64,000 nucleotides of DNA from an uncultured Christensenella sp. (GTDB lineage Bacteria > Bacillota > Clostridia > Christensenellales > CAG-917): contig CAJTYG010000003.1 in the NCBI GenBank assembly GCA_910584155.1, positions 62,001-126,000 on the forward strand. The letters run 5' to 3'. The notes under the pieces were generated by a model, which was not told the origin of the DNA, did no database searches, and saw nothing but the letters and a program-made list of their open reading frames with translations. Below are positions 29,301 to 33,122 of this stretch, one piece after another (within the stretch, counting starts at the first letter, position 1; each line of letters starts with the position of its first letter). Both the position numbers and the translations under genes were made by a program.

Positions 29301-32078
29301 GTCAGCTATATGATCGCAAAGACAGGCGACAGCGAGTTTGTCTTAGACAAGCCTACGCTCCGTCTTGTCAGACAGCAATTCAACCTGCCTGTCACGGTGC
29401 TCAACCGTCAGATTACGATATCCGAGCTTGTCCTGACGAAGGCTATTGAGGAGCTGTATGTCGATACAAGCAGATATTCCACCGTCACGAGAAGCCTCGT
29501 CGGTATCGACGCTAACGGCGACCGCACGGACGGCAGATATATCGACATCGTCAAGAGCACAAGCACGGGCTTGCCTACGGAAATCGTCTTCTACAACAGA
29601 TACTCTTACGTGGGCAAAGACGGCTTGCCGACGCAGATACGTCTGACATTCTCAAACGGCGACGTTGGCAACTACTACATCACCTTCGGCGACAACGTCC
29701 CGACCTTCGAGGAATTGGCGACCACCACCGATACGATGGGCGTAGACGTCAAAGCGCATGTCTGGAACGACGATCCGTCAAAGGATACGAGCTTCGAGAT
29801 AATGCAGCCGTTCAACATCCGCTTCACACTGCGTGCGTCAAATCTGGGCGTAAACAACACGGATATTGCGTATGCGGATATGAAATTCGGCGAGTACAGA
29901 TACAGTTTCAGCCCGTACAGCAGCGAGGCGGACAGCATGTTCAATGTCGATAAGTATCAACGCAGTGCGACGTACTATGTCGGCGGTCAGTTCATCAGCG
30001 CAAACGCTTGGTGGAACGACGGCAGATCGTACGGCGACAACAGCTTCTTCTACGACAGCAACTGGACAAAGCGTCACGCTATGTACACGGTGTTCGGCAA
30101 CAAGAGATTTATCGAGGGCGACAGAAGCTTCGGTCACTTCTACAAGTACGACAAAGCCAACAGAAGCTATGAGAGCTATGACGGCGAGGTGGTCTACAGC
30201 AACGAGGGCAACCGCAGCAGCTACACCGATCTCGACGGCAACGAGCTGTACGTTTACATCTACATCACGACGCAGCAGCTCGATATCGATTGGGATCTGT
30301 CCGGCGCAAGCTATACGTACAAGGGCGGCTACACGTCCGTCAAGGCTAAGGTCAAGAGCACGGTCAAGGGCAATAGCTGCGAGGCAGACGTCAACGTGAC
30401 GGTCCGCATTGAAAATCAAAAGGCGGATAGCTTCAACTTTGTCGGTCTGTCGGGAACGAGCAAGTATTATCAGTCGGCTACAAACGAATTCTTCATCGAT
30501 CCTTATGAGAAGAACGGCGAGCCTTTGAGAAGAACCTCGACCTTCAGCGGAACAAGATATTCGCAGCAGGCGGACGGTCAATTCGTCGAGGACGAGAAGG
30601 GACTGTATAAGAGACTTGAAACAGGCGAATACGTTGAGCTCACGTATAAAGAGCTGGGCGCATACACCTACTTCCCGACCTCTATCAATATCATACCTGC
30701 AGGCACGTCTAAGGCAGTCACATTGCCGATACAGTGGGATATGAGCGGAATAAGCATAACTTATGCAGGCGGACAGTTTACGGCATATGCCATCATAAAT
30801 CCCGAGGGCGAATATGACTACGCAAAGGGCGCAGAGGGCATTGTCAACGAGATAGGTACACAGCGTATCAAGGTCACGGTGCGTGTCATGGACAGAAGCA
30901 TCGTTACAATGATTGCGTCCGAAAACACCGGACTCAATTCGCTCACAGGCTATGCAAACACTACGGGTACGAAGACGTACATCGACCCATATGCCTACAC
31001 TCTGCCCAAGATGCCCGACAAGATAGTGCTGTACACGCACTCGAGGACGGAAGGCGTCAACGAAAAGGTCATCTTCTACCAGGAAGGCGTCACGCCGAGC
31101 ACTGCCGATAGAAATAATGTCTATGGCACGCTTGAGTGGAACTTCAATAAATACCGTCCGTCGTATGAAGGCGGTCTGATATACGCAACTGCGATACTCA
31201 GAGGAAATGACGGAGAGGCTCAATCGTATGATATCCCGTTCCTCGTATACAGAGAGTATATCCACCACGTCAAGAGCACGACAGGCGATTACGATGCGTA
31301 CTTTGACGAGAGCGGAAACGCTAAGTCAAACGTAACGCTGTCTACGGGCTTGGCAGCGTCAGGCGCAACGGACGTCAGCTATACGATAGATCCAAACAAC
31401 CCGAATAAGTTGACTCTGCCGACATCCTATTACATCACGTTCCGCAGACAGGAGCCCACCTACAGCAACGGCAACGTAACGTCGTTTGGCTCAAGGACCG
31501 AGGTCGGCGACATCGCATCGTCGCTGTACAGATTTGTCGTCGTGTCTATGCCTGCAAGCCTCAACTGGAATATACTTCCTACAGGCATTACGACAAGCGC
31601 AAATCAGGATGACCTTAAGGCAACGATTCAGGTCAGAGCGCAGCAGCGTGTATCTGTGCCTATCAAAATAGCCACTGCAAAGAGCGTTGCGGCAGTACAG
31701 GTTTCCACTCTCGGAGCAACGACGACAAGCAGATCTCTTAAAACAACATACAACGACGTTAAGGTGGTATGGTACGGCAAGGCTTATGTCTACAGGATAG
31801 ACAATAAGAATTCCGTCGAGGCGGCATTCCCCGTGATGCTCACCTCAACAGGCGCCACTGTCGCACTGCCGACATACGGCATCAGAAAGGTCACATACGT
31901 GCTTTACGGCGCAGTTGGTACCATAGTCGACGCAAACGGACAGGTGTTGATGACCGAAGCCGCAACTACAGCGAAGGGCGCAACGATAGGCGGCGTGATG
32001 ACGGTGGCTGTCGGACAGACTATCCCGACTGCACAACGTCATACTACCGACTACATCACTATCACAATCAACGGCTGA
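5316..32078 (+). CDS. giant modular surface lipoprotein, about 8,920 residues, function unknown
   Basis: Start chosen at ATG 5316, with CGGAGGA five bases upstream; an upstream in-frame GTG at 5286 lies in the leader. Residues 1-24 are a lipoprotein signal (KNK, hydrophobic core, LFVAC) with acylated Cys25, so it should be anchored on the outer face of the membrane. A short Pro-rich spacer follows. Residues from about 60 to 6000 hold about 13 beta-rich modules of 250-760 residues. Each ends in a pattern like VYIDLS..LG..KI, then an acidic linker of the type EAVTVAD, then LA..L..G.L.L.LT. Tyr-rich hairpins (Y..DG.Y) are inserted in several. Residues from about 6560 on carry Ig-like repeats with a PV.WD.S core. 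There is no sortase motif, enzyme motif or frameshift. A scaffold, adhesin or envelope-spanning protein are all possible; I do not recognise the family. Confidence 0.88.
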   Translation: MRKNKLAIVLLLILLVVMTALFVACNPNSGNTEVPPIKEPDDNTGRPIVPGATAITSQRAWQILKSAAFAAVEQEKDSRYINVDTAFKLGYAKDGSDNVFVMRIAVGMNVSNGGTVTANVRDDQFLIELRQFGKTELDGINSEDELMGLMKNDGGKLLAGFYFYEGKLVADVRGIKNAAGETGESVHVVWTDNLDMANFAKKVSAAYEQLNITSLLFNQLLGYNIGSLLEGLIGMDIVDLTIENLLVNFLFASSVSSYKDNGNGSESLVIPCDLSIVANILPLLQGLIGEDIVGLVQKVLGLDLGKLGAIAGMALYINADIQDGVLQDVTTKIDVNFNSNASQAVKERYDDFKSNIGIELGYIDISPVGAPTLDVVRVLKSRVYDAQAGTSFYDHIENTANEYSLLTFEATLMLNLDTANKTIKINNALDAFGTLFTNILEKNLSEDMYEKLLPLFEKDINFQNTQNSIALHLRANINTKDAAQTQIAIELRGSDSKLRLGVYYDGAKKAAYIDAGGILGDANTKLKVENININEIIDGLMDKLFDTIIKAVNGDAQAAAQYKKLAASGEIIKQHTGAVAADDEENEIGDTMGLIMAIVDNITIGMDGNIFNINTIHFEMTQNILNYIFGLIFVDDLSGAKVPITDAALTYKNLGFADEKTLSITAGLGESKDNPLVKLGVGLNIRFGSIGDKSGFAQIFANLNDHDYLPILKDGQLNTNVLHVKVKTALGINVEALSGDLAELNVNLQDLALGNSFKGLMLNVLFQLGSIRGGLTADIEADVDMSGGLSISSLLNSTAKIRITQNTDNSEVLAIYLQDGNVYINAEVLCLGIDKVTFNLRDLLGMFGVNIDNSPEEGVAITVADGEGPSTVDKILAFVVGAIDGINLGKNSVEIAFATNILEQLIASLGLDGVDINIGNALASGGIKLELKDGLNLSEIRLGVYLGIGDNLNFEVALTGLDVGLGETNTKYLDQQTQYTKDDFTDIFTSPFVSLDAVLGLNLWVTKGTTTVKFGVEGTHWYDSEKDEYVEISKKPVPDMYRGELYYYDEEKKDFFVAHSDTASIGFEDEGEFEYKLRVGGRLDLTSVVNYLLGFENIDTKNRRSEILIELTGRKFGQTEENLLIGLYYNSKRLYLDASNFGINKIEIPMDIFDIILKLIAKDSTVIVNGSNGEAVTVSDVDVNDTETRKQLALSLIATLTSTNLQIKLMEGLVQALYELTGIDLVNLTAFINVAFDNLASRNGEQFSFDLTVSDKDNIPTVSAKLYAEDVAIVAGGKMLDGLTVKRGEKGTDTYTETLLSEYLRTDDEGYIEVPLFNDYGDLTIPSVFAELKGTIDIGASQGSADWTVGKWIAAFIGNDETPLNSFLKSMLLNFSIQNEVVENLGFRISLKLRLNPDSPINLMDNAVFKLISKEVAQSAYNYKEIYRCDGRKYIQLSAEEIEKYDGGLYLKQYIADGISLVPVTTAFEKGEAYILEDGKYVKVVVTEENVGYFTDKTLYCPASAFDLDYILSHSDLGIELYNKAITEVDNMNAAAREQATLIGLHILATSDNTSTLYVDMKDDFHVAVANLDLANLFKSLTTPKEDDKGGATTQAEQDGGILGEVFGNISNFVKKISVNSSNVTVNFAEALVTMLINMITDKNLAPEDFIELNSNDSYLSFAWQYELALKLKIDPVFFGITLSEINIGIGSDDVVTTPSFDPERYTGADNLDNITLNMNLALDLHIKKQAEEIRLEDYLDLIVPGLGLKLGIDFRDDVIYKPVLTIGANISLSDPNSTRIVLELSNAIDNTNILAIYIKGTDTYIDLGSLTDQAFYIENTSIARLISETIAKLLGKMDFGAGASEAVTVSAEGEMSDEQKMQILLNISEGKLGLLVTENVILGLISALAGGSNIDEILEAFDLDLSVSADLTLDPTLGLAIKIDSKLLAVGLTLDNVDIETGEGGDTYQLVRDTLDSAIARKDAIKDVADANGAAIWVLVTNDDGSQSYVPYDSTNPAHQTAEKYVDHFYQRPDIGVVTLDLSLLIDYNTSATYMRIDDERRLATYDPNDRFSLNASDGRFVQDANGVYVRDGFAFDESLNMLLNLPQLQDVLNNTLLPIIRLATDNDEFKYGYNCTYPNCPNPNNCTDSNHDKYHQKISLKALLQHLGLNLLLDDALRDGILINIKLCVNTEKLGIDLDNLDFKNIKFDLDTILDALEAAITVDFTYEDGDASQTKISFYLIEGKLYLDFAGVGGPKLNVNLMDLLETLGIGGNDEAVTVADDSFGITDALNIMIQGIVISGTPWVPGDETANRLEFLGLYFKPDMINKLLKQLLSFDVTTDLTILDSNSGIFLRPEEEIIAGRKMLTLELLAALANKKDPTGTPPQFTFDVRLGLDFGVDFTSVDNFNSLLSLDEKFSFINLDSYIENILSIMDGMYKDSYVVEETENIVNNQLYYTFEPNSEGNYINVKGRYRAINEGEKLEDGTIRFERRFITKNPNGAYYLTYVENALGEYVYDEENDMYVRKTDFIGTATTFYERKETLIADDEGNAVDISKLTFYNRLGVPEYSDQNVYLSVGAVAYFNSTGIETYNAGGLVSNLFADMIIQLQAKSEFNGGVGINMSANVDLAKLDLRGLLSGKAIDAVIRDSDLNEIEIAIEFIEIAQDGHFAKYPSGALKALGGIYLSGGSLYIDATGIVETAESYARIDNFIEQAKKLIDQAGDVIDKIFGKNTEAVTVADEGGSRDLEKVTKDAIIALAYSDQAFQIQITRALIAFLLSTIMPDLGSIEEVFDVLQISLGLEYGEVVYKRISEIEDSAERDKWNTPEYRKERYSYHDKADDFREVELNDYYVAAINGVDSYYQAAYTNIYRRVVGEDGEATYVRADSYSNDETFYIFEGVQPVPIKRMTKALDVSTGNFYAGVETTKVSLKAYNLYISRGSGVYEATNLFVNDEARGDVRYIYYNGEYRKAAGVFTRLYGYVRDPEGDFYRTVRNDGLLEDFMLNASIKAGVLDMGLRLGRLDLDFGSGIELLPEYIRDEKAHSVKLANGDSEEYTRELYNSLSEELQKQVADIAVNPFTDTIITVGFSVELDFGVTEGVIDFGQIIAGILGNIAGVKIEMPSTAKGYSSAHFRLDFSLMMDMGDFSNSELTIELFSVTESGYDVKWAGLYYFGRGVYIDLEDMFNIPKMSMSDLGISDIFDIFIGLIHPEENMFVAGDKAADNGEASTVASGNVESGDADFSNRDLALAILFNKDLLTVALGNNLFQTILKYIPEDLLGFDIRDLFYKEINGSLQLKLDTSENLDLEAKVALGLAGGRYNRAAVATADGNSDAEENIKTDIKNNTARYFVFRPEGSLNVDNEASTQKGYYLMSDDGSYVRVAKPDEIEAITRYVKYRVSVSELGKLYLVEMTDSETGNGAENLGKQFEVKAGDVFYEFVPGAVANNSYMPDGGKYDVDLSLTLAIRNLNIAFTNSRKYALSGDELAEYTAFGDLDRLTLTETIDITTSFKTGADNDIDLSNVLEAFGFSVTGDDLLKIISQADDGGDVNRVIRAEVGLDLQVVALVNYAKTHLVEYVDVDAFDGEMTFGDTIELLKKLIANKDKIDLSQILSDIISFINLKIVIQTKGGNDTKFHDIIGIYLLGGTFELLTDEEKLETSNKYVHPSDRYDHYFENKNGAYYFDKADGKYKTIVGNDFSDTRYSFDASYCYPNELGEFKRVGGGIYVDLSYFNLPSISVDSDTVRGVFDKLIGGGNTEAVVVADDDASTDDEELFPLIKKDEILSYIRTFVYGFSITSRYVQLLVQPNYINSLLTLLLGEDMTLSFDEEDFVNKPALTLYTDMTKNSYVNVQELVNRIPTGDAANEYTPDEIDRIRDEVTKTMLTSQYRFERTPYTGEDAVNKGTYYIADDGSYELIAQMSATQKAEYDKQVIAGNKAYYDVHTLPVYIRMMDPDTGALTDNFVLFSTASQMQLRRCQTNEKAFERYGIELPVLYKLTNHYESGTTFDYVAAGENQWYTNNVTDLYCVERLDARYPFITLDLYLWNYQISLGINFPKFDVLEFNYVKGSELADYGITSIPEGNRYHNVEQYIYSSEDKESDGTYSWNNDYCVNRVFSPQKYNASPRYLSVKESVIEQEIDEETGSVREIEKFVTRYCPIDKDTLMVYEDGRYVNAVTDAAQMPNYLDEMINNGKTYYVYTGNAYVRLQRQYMYRCQMYDAEKKFLIAKEDLGKYDEDSYYVRTIQQSSISKPDFTDKSKYPNYPYKDYVSTNELFYLSLDLRASLFISAGKMYFGYSDYESTYNQLKNIASGTPVPLDVLRKIAYKKLQGNYVKVETDNEIEELKSKGALYVWVNSELGDNYDGVNEKVSEVLSGIFGNMKATLQVQEGDQLTVYLSLRINLSFELSIDPFELRVRDLDVAIDAWLQQNDKLAGGGYVSAADKKAGNFEGTLEPGSLTHIIGLYYDRDALTGEAGLYVDLQWLLGKDAKIYVDLSAYSVEDILNGMLGKSSSDANSEAVPVADGEIENVKDKYTDYQPSDATSLYLNIFTNAIAINITSGFLNVLLDQLMDDASGITDVMPNLKAYVKVGLNPYDLTIGALLFNEEGTAPVLNLGLKFEGLNGTANSSSIAFGLESEIKAMQTGSKDIFYYANFYYNDKGEFAKNFDNGDFVKLLKKDGVEYYENEEGAYTFDGKKYAVYNGPTERYSKAAPVMKPVLEESRYAFGSPHDTRYSQSHLGEIYVYSNGEYVLINKVQTKLRSSLYREIYDSELFINYVGQLYAVASNEEFVRLDRGALAGFTEAGHLQYRKATEAEKATALEVDGEFYMPICSDGRDYTTMQEADEYGGQTVYTLVEDFSRYTKAISLDLNSLLNSGNGGGLNLAEVLGGLESIELGLDIDVTLEARNIINWAHQMTDFIGDSAITEYLYFLIAALEQVEGKDGYTGYDATIKLGGTVKAYLPTKNIIALIANDNPNKTVNFLDILKGATLYLELNYQTSLHEATANDPATTRIWIEFDENGLLSLYLDMKEMGDIIGWGDFFSYGSIEGMDVSSLLGGTASAVTEAVTFASDVVDDDINTGILPKNIFDILNVVVGRLLFASDFITIGMNENLLADLLGMFADSDSEVLNKVAEFLPKLYTTNNSDTSGITVNFAGSAPSVDFNFGFKVGQDYYLTVTEYNAKFGANGKYYKGQNWTGTRFIKTDSGYQVAPDSSLGDDNTYVLVSDEDYVLKAYAYPKWEGEAYYYDANSGDFKALLKKDGSYYYESKDGTYTFDGKKYALYSDAGIYIKHGDFRLSASIFGLYVRLNKDFSLNKYETMGGIDTDNDGILDDFADDKFVEIHDMKAYLKMNIAVSLYGSGSKDKPHTIDASELLDLIFGLIAPNTSDSMFTVDITNLLGDPDNAYLSLDLQATLDLASYNVNLALRLLKNKYKTVGGTTVLDEENSKVLFGVYLYDNTVYVDLTGILGDTAKVKLEGINVTGLLKNTLGKLLGDAQAENNGTQEAVTAAKDEIDTIDKYKMDWEYVLLMFSPRKILLQLNTDLINAVYRKIMQIRGQEVQDLLPDLGDWLLYIGTDEQDHTTISINLRFSDALYMTLDLSFPQIVKDIKTGNENISKIVGVQASYVSIGSIDLAKVIVDKEEVDILNILKLPTVGAHMGINVQITSSGLARGETDSKGNKYEDSFAAWLGDELLASLLDGVSVFGTFKKFGDSGCLTVAEKDTYTRKLYRYDNATRTYVEEADKSIATHYFQISDTSFTIGSATDKLVLSVDIKANINLGAVLLYGIGGILYSDIAVDLNLGEPLNKKLLSLYYLGSSRLEEHLYNTSTGEGIYELGTSGKIMSDAAYIDLSALGLGKIKFQGVAGLLGGTFGESTKGNASTEATTVAQGATTAAGSAADTAADKKTAIALTLGIENGKLEVGFDAGLINSLLTIMGLDLGFSLPNIQSAVLTLQFGNKGIDMISLASLLDSAGSSITAIINPFELKIGDTFFDSEALIEEVKTGYSGLTMSNTSGMMSLIQNVLDSLNLNANIEIQNNVWETVVEGACGGLNVTSVEATAAVVHQKSKITLTGKRLFTYTDPAATEAKNNGYKLVLSLVTDRDVIRDNNKNKADYGLEIVVGMGNGLFIRNINIELQGIANTAAGLVSDLKRMMQFIDLGGMAPTLSPLKLVSGTDGDDGEFAYPTANNETVSTESGWSGSKAEGNLSYSYSPNLTGLIKNLEVNIGNRRGYQPYYDGMPAMDHDDGLISLKVQLDVDAYNELILMVDCLLLNIMLDMNANKTKNRATEGYFVNTNAYDIKNNRDNNAEKNPTLLTVGSGNLISTSYNILDEFDKNYVKKGATTQAKVEFLEPYMRSLPYTLLKWLFRDMLDGALKEAVSLISNNMWEDDLLIYTVGGVLGFTYEGLSKLIGGILPIPFAAYPTSACPEVINPSVNIYIDLNPSPTKYGLSSTSNMTPGIRALEIMVNGRKNGNGTNMTYYNSPSGTKPGFKYHPTGTTTSLDNAWDFFMLRITPTSTNKVENTPLIAFEESTKAVPIAGSVTPPTSIEITDPGARTGRLVGGSAAGRTIEMRDSTFLNEAYFPQMADVTFGTGNPYHSYYSTSDYQDALGTHIVWDASTVDYTAAERGQRLAGYVYGYALNTVMYAIPVYVTSGFSLSTVSKYVRTSDSISSNTYKEQIFNVNIKSDSTSNSNPFTNELPDLVRLTFANGQSYTFGTYKTEKEGTQDVMAYAVMGTSSVTYSGQYAGRYYMRKSSLGTMGTMTDDTGKVEDIKNKDGGTVKLYPAYNAGLVNVKTHKVYDSTMGAWSSTNEFIVDEEGYVKYHDFSNDKYYYVLDTRYLPTKANQPVGTVVWDKEDYSYSWAGGTGKDNTVINVGFKYQWGFSAEIEGVAQAVANNYEVKTVSKIVDATKNGTTFTENKSMNVSPITDAKGDIVGSVLTIDMMSMTADMKAFAEANGGFDLAKFINTFNTLNGNWSNDNSFRYYTVRWDLSELEKAIEAITETDEVGNKTVNFYKGLSTTVTAYVGGDVFKVLDTGKDSKYGFVGEGSTILPYADPGYIAQAVPVKIVVTSNNVEKVTSAITFDPYSSNTLDGSKLFADGSTVRVDVRNENGEIVSKALAVGSGLVTVEAPFIMVNGKPMDAYDNPVHKLTVDDITFKGYSNTQYPLYARITIGNEYSGLQVRYERISINAVNPSQYTVTVAHEDTLNPLWYEGEAYESFDVSFGSVRHVMYPDWDGSLFGQAVKYYTNPACTDSSLKSKQNIYSGGTIYAKVKAYVKGDDGKYIGLVNTGKRDENGDVIYEAQDLVLRLIVEKQTIAAVNFFYNEEIGDIYALGSDPAGLAKQKELINSGAIFDVSNYTGAVYAQTHRIGDVAYGIDPISYATNSGLYFRTAQDNAPYWNEPFNGTAVLLTPNSTLAAGTTLYVMNDDGTFREAAEGEQGTHKLDLGTGGYLELTDGEKGTPYIAYIQRWIDTLATPDITGGETRTLRAVIGDPADNGYANVAVRMPDYTFTGDGTVGTEAVEFRGGKVAGEGADVLSFNYNVRKPWTLPVSGTFATVSGKAPVTTTINWVDASAPSYEEFTANGGYVERQYYFFDDLAIRYPSLGENGEVTAFTARIYIENAGEKFTSVELENLQQVYNVFDTFSFPTTATVRYGEEVYRGVPVLWDSTEPPTVKEIIEGEFTRNFTVMVGGDVTLEAYTLSQPFTVNNLFAFDAEGFTDASYPGLAFHLTAGNFHKGLPTASNVTINGNTVPVTLAWDTAYTKDGFSGKMNLTVANDNLTATFEVDVTVDDVTIDGLDFASITGSASKTMLILDPYGKENKFFSSGEQVQVNYTSSKGSGKATVSAEYSLKEIDPSIENEQEFFDHISKYFGMEYDLTLTFKYPGCNEAEPETAKVRLYVVDRTIYYVENYEYRSLIIDPFLHSDASYLPETLNVITRTDYDMNENNFMAYFDWSEVNTLIKNSRTNLNYMATATVAVEDVNGGYVRADITDDNVDNEKFVTVDKYVSYMIAKTGDSEFVLDKPTLRLVRQQFNLPVTVLNRQITISELVLTKAIEELYVDTSRYSTVTRSLVGIDANGDRTDGRYIDIVKSTSTGLPTEIVFYNRYSYVGKDGLPTQIRLTFSNGDVGNYYITFGDNVPTFEELATTTDTMGVDVKAHVWNDDPSKDTSFEIMQPFNIRFTLRASNLGVNNTDIAYADMKFGEYRYSFSPYSSEADSMFNVDKYQRSATYYVGGQFISANAWWNDGRSYGDNSFFYDSNWTKRHAMYTVFGNKRFIEGDRSFGHFYKYDKANRSYESYDGEVVYSNEGNRSSYTDLDGNELYVYIYITTQQLDIDWDLSGASYTYKGGYTSVKAKVKSTVKGNSCEADVNVTVRIENQKADSFNFVGLSGTSKYYQSATNEFFIDPYEKNGEPLRRTSTFSGTRYSQQADGQFVEDEKGLYKRLETGEYVELTYKELGAYTYFPTSINIIPAGTSKAVTLPIQWDMSGISITYAGGQFTAYAIINPEGEYDYAKGAEGIVNEIGTQRIKVTVRVMDRSIVTMIASENTGLNSLTGYANTTGTKTYIDPYAYTLPKMPDKIVLYTHSRTEGVNEKVIFYQEGVTPSTADRNNVYGTLEWNFNKYRPSYEGGLIYATAILRGNDGEAQSYDIPFLVYREYIHHVKSTTGDYDAYFDESGNAKSNVTLSTGLAASGATDVSYTIDPNNPNKLTLPTSYYITFRRQEPTYSNGNVTSFGSRTEVGDIASSLYRFVVVSMPASLNWNILPTGITTSANQDDLKATIQVRAQQRVSVPIKIATAKSVAAVQVSTLGATTTSRSLKTTYNDVKVVWYGKAYVYRIDNKNSVEAAFPVMLTSTGATVALPTYGIRKVTYVLYGAVGTIVDANGQVLMTEAATTAKGATIGGVMTVAVGQTIPTAQRHTTDYITITING
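11664..11726 (+). other. Cys/His cluster inserted in the giant protein
   Basis: Residues C2117, C2122, C2128, H2133 and H2137 form C-x4-C-x5-C-x4-H-x3-H in a short Asn/Pro-rich insertion. The spacing would suit a small metal site or disulfides. No matching named domain is known to me. Confidence 0.4.
19284..19364 (+). repeat. Tyr-rich hairpin copy 1 (residues 4657-4683)
   Basis: Begins LLKKDG, then YYE, and ends YTFDGKKYAVY. It matches copy 2 at 21033-21113 at most positions over 27 residues, with differing codons, so the duplication is not very recent. Confidence 0.8.
21033..21113 (+). repeat. Tyr-rich hairpin copy 2 (residues 5240-5266)
   Basis: Begins LLKKDG, then YYYES, and ends YTFDGKKYALY. 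It lies 583 residues after copy 1, in the equivalent place of the next module, just before a stretch rich in Tyr. Confidence 0.8.
21234..21263 (+). other. candidate calcium-binding loop in the giant protein
   Basis: Residues 5307-5316 read DTDNDGILDD, the Asp-rich loop found in EF-hand-like and thrombospondin type 3 repeats on secreted proteins. Only one clear copy is seen. Calcium binding is inferred from the motif. Confidence 0.5.
25000..31700 (+). repeat. C-terminal Ig-like repeat region of the giant protein
   Basis: WD-type cores recur near 25117 (VWDAS), 25828 (VWDKE), 26238 (RWDLS), 26980 (DWDGS), 28278 (LWDST), 28552 (AWDTA), 29140 (FDWSE), 30290 (DWDLS), 30737 (QWDMS), 31138 (EWNFN) and 31564 (NWNIL). 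Many are followed by Y.GG then alternating strands (T..A.V.G) and preceded by an IDPY or FDPY turn. This resembles Big_4-type bacterial Ig-like domains that project surface proteins. Exact boundaries need structural alignment. Confidence 0.65.
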
Positions 32079-32095
32079 TGACAGCCAAAACGCAA

Positions 32096-32124
32096 AAAGG
32101 GATGCCCTACGGCATCCCTTTTTT
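32096..32124 (+). terminator. intrinsic terminator of the giant gene
   Basis: AAAGGGATGCC and GGCATCCCTTT form a stem around CTAC, with six T residues, 18 bases after the stop. It confirms that the frame ends at a genuine gene end. Confidence 0.92.
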
Positions 32125-32135
32125 GCGGAATTATA

Positions 32136-32165
32136 TTGACAAAACTTGCTCTTGCCCTTGATAAT
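32136..32165 (+). promoter_or_regulatory. promoter of the DUF1858 gene
   Basis: TTGACA at 32136-32141, 18 bases, GATAAT at 32160-32165, directly after the terminator of the giant gene. Confidence 0.65.
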
Positions 32166-32234
32166 ATAATAAAACACGTATATAATATATAATAATAACA
32201 ATATTTACGCACAAAGGCGTACGGAGGTACTATT

Positions 32235-32432
32235 ATGATTTCAAAGGATATGTTGGTCATCGATATTTTGCAGCAGGGCGATCCCGACAAGCTCGCAGAG
32301 GTGCTTATGGAAAGCGGAATGCACTGTTTGCATTGCACGCTCGCTCACGGCGAAACTCTCGAGCAGGCTGCCGCAGTGCACGGCATTGACGTGGATAAGC
32401 TCGTTGAGAAGCTGAATGCCGCTATCGCATAA
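32235..32432 (+). CDS. DUF1858 redox disulfide domain protein
   Basis: A 65-residue protein consisting of one DUF1858 domain, also described as a hybrid-cluster-protein-associated redox disulfide domain. MISKDMLVIDIL is the usual opening. CLHC after the motif ESGMHC gives the vicinal cysteines, followed by the conserved HGETLEQAAAVHGID. Members are thought to take part in thiol or nitrosative stress chemistry in anaerobes; the partner here is unknown because no hybrid cluster gene is in view. GGAGGT lies seven bases before ATG. The XRE-cupin gene follows 49 bases later and may be cotranscribed. Confidence 0.85.
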   Translation: MISKDMLVIDILQQGDPDKLAEVLMESGMHCLHCTLAHGETLEQAAAVHGIDVDKLVEKLNAAIA

Positions 32433-32481
32433 TTTAATTTAAATACGATAACGACACTTTGTGTCAAGGGACAGGGGAAAT

Positions 32482-33030
32482 ATGTCAAACGATATCCAAT
32501 CTATCGCAGGAAGACTTGTGGAGCTGCGTACCTTTTCGGACTATACCACCGCTCAGATGGCGGAGCTTTTGGGGATAGGCGAAAACGAATACGTGCTTTT
32601 TGAAAGCGGAAAGGGAGAGATACCCATAAACCTCATTTACAAGTTCGCCGCAGTTGTGGACACCGAGCCTATGTATATCCTATCGGGCACTATGCCCACC
32701 AAGGACGACGCAGTGGTCGTTTACGGCGGCAACGGTCACAACGTGGAAAGATATGAGGGCTACGTCTTCACACCGCTTGCGGAGGAATTCAAGCATAAGA
32801 TGATGAATCCTATGCTCGTCACGCTTTCCCCGACGGACACGCCCGAGCTCGTCGTACACGGCGGGCAGGAATTCAACTTTGTCGTCGAGGGCAAGCTAAG
32901 AGTTATCGTAGGCGACGACGAGTATTTTCTGCGTGCAGGCGACAGCATTTATTTCAATCCCGCCCGTCCTCACGCACAGGTGCCTATGAACGGGCAGAAG
33001 GCAAAGTTTCTCACCGTTATCACGGAATAA
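32482..33030 (+). CDS. XRE-family regulator with C-terminal cupin domain
   Basis: A 182-residue cytoplasmic regulator. ATG 32482 is preferred over the in-frame GTG at 32461 because AGGGGA lies just before it. Residues about 1-65 form a lambda-repressor-like helix-turn-helix (AQMAELLGIGENEYVLFESGK). Residues about 105-180 form a cupin barrel with HGGQEFNFVVEG and a later PARPHAQVP, which supply His/Gln/Glu-type ligand positions. Such proteins sense a small metabolite and control a neighbouring pathway, often acyl-CoA or amine metabolism. No obvious target lies next to it except the DUF1858 gene. Two hairpins follow the stop. Confidence 0.85.
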   Translation: MSNDIQSIAGRLVELRTFSDYTTAQMAELLGIGENEYVLFESGKGEIPINLIYKFAAVVDTEPMYILSGTMPTKDDAVVVYGGNGHNVERYEGYVFTPLAEEFKHKMMNPMLVTLSPTDTPELVVHGGQEFNFVVEGKLRVIVGDDEYFLRAGDSIYFNPARPHAQVPMNGQKAKFLTVITE

Positions 33031-33044
33031 TCATAATAAAAAAC

Positions 33045-33092
33045 ACTCTCCGTTTTATACACGAGCCGTGTTTTAGCGGAGAGCGTATTTTT
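33045..33092 (+). terminator. terminator after the XRE-cupin gene
   Basis: CTCTCCG pairs with CGGAGAG across a loop that itself contains ACACG/CGTGT, followed by a short T-rich stretch (ATTTTT). Confidence 0.7.
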
Positions 33093-33098
33093 GCATTT

Positions 33099-33122
33099 AA
33101 ACGTCCTTCGGGGCGTTTTTTT
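33099..33122. terminator. UUCG-loop terminator between convergent genes
   Basis: AAACGTCC, TTCG, GGGCGTTT with one T-G pair, then a run of T. It overlaps the ispDF stop codon and has A residues on the other side, so it may work in both directions. Confidence 0.75.

Noticed and set aside
5316..32078. Giant gene as a polyketide or peptide synthetase
   Set aside because: No carrier, adenylation or ketosynthase motifs; it has a lipoprotein signal and is beta-rich throughout.
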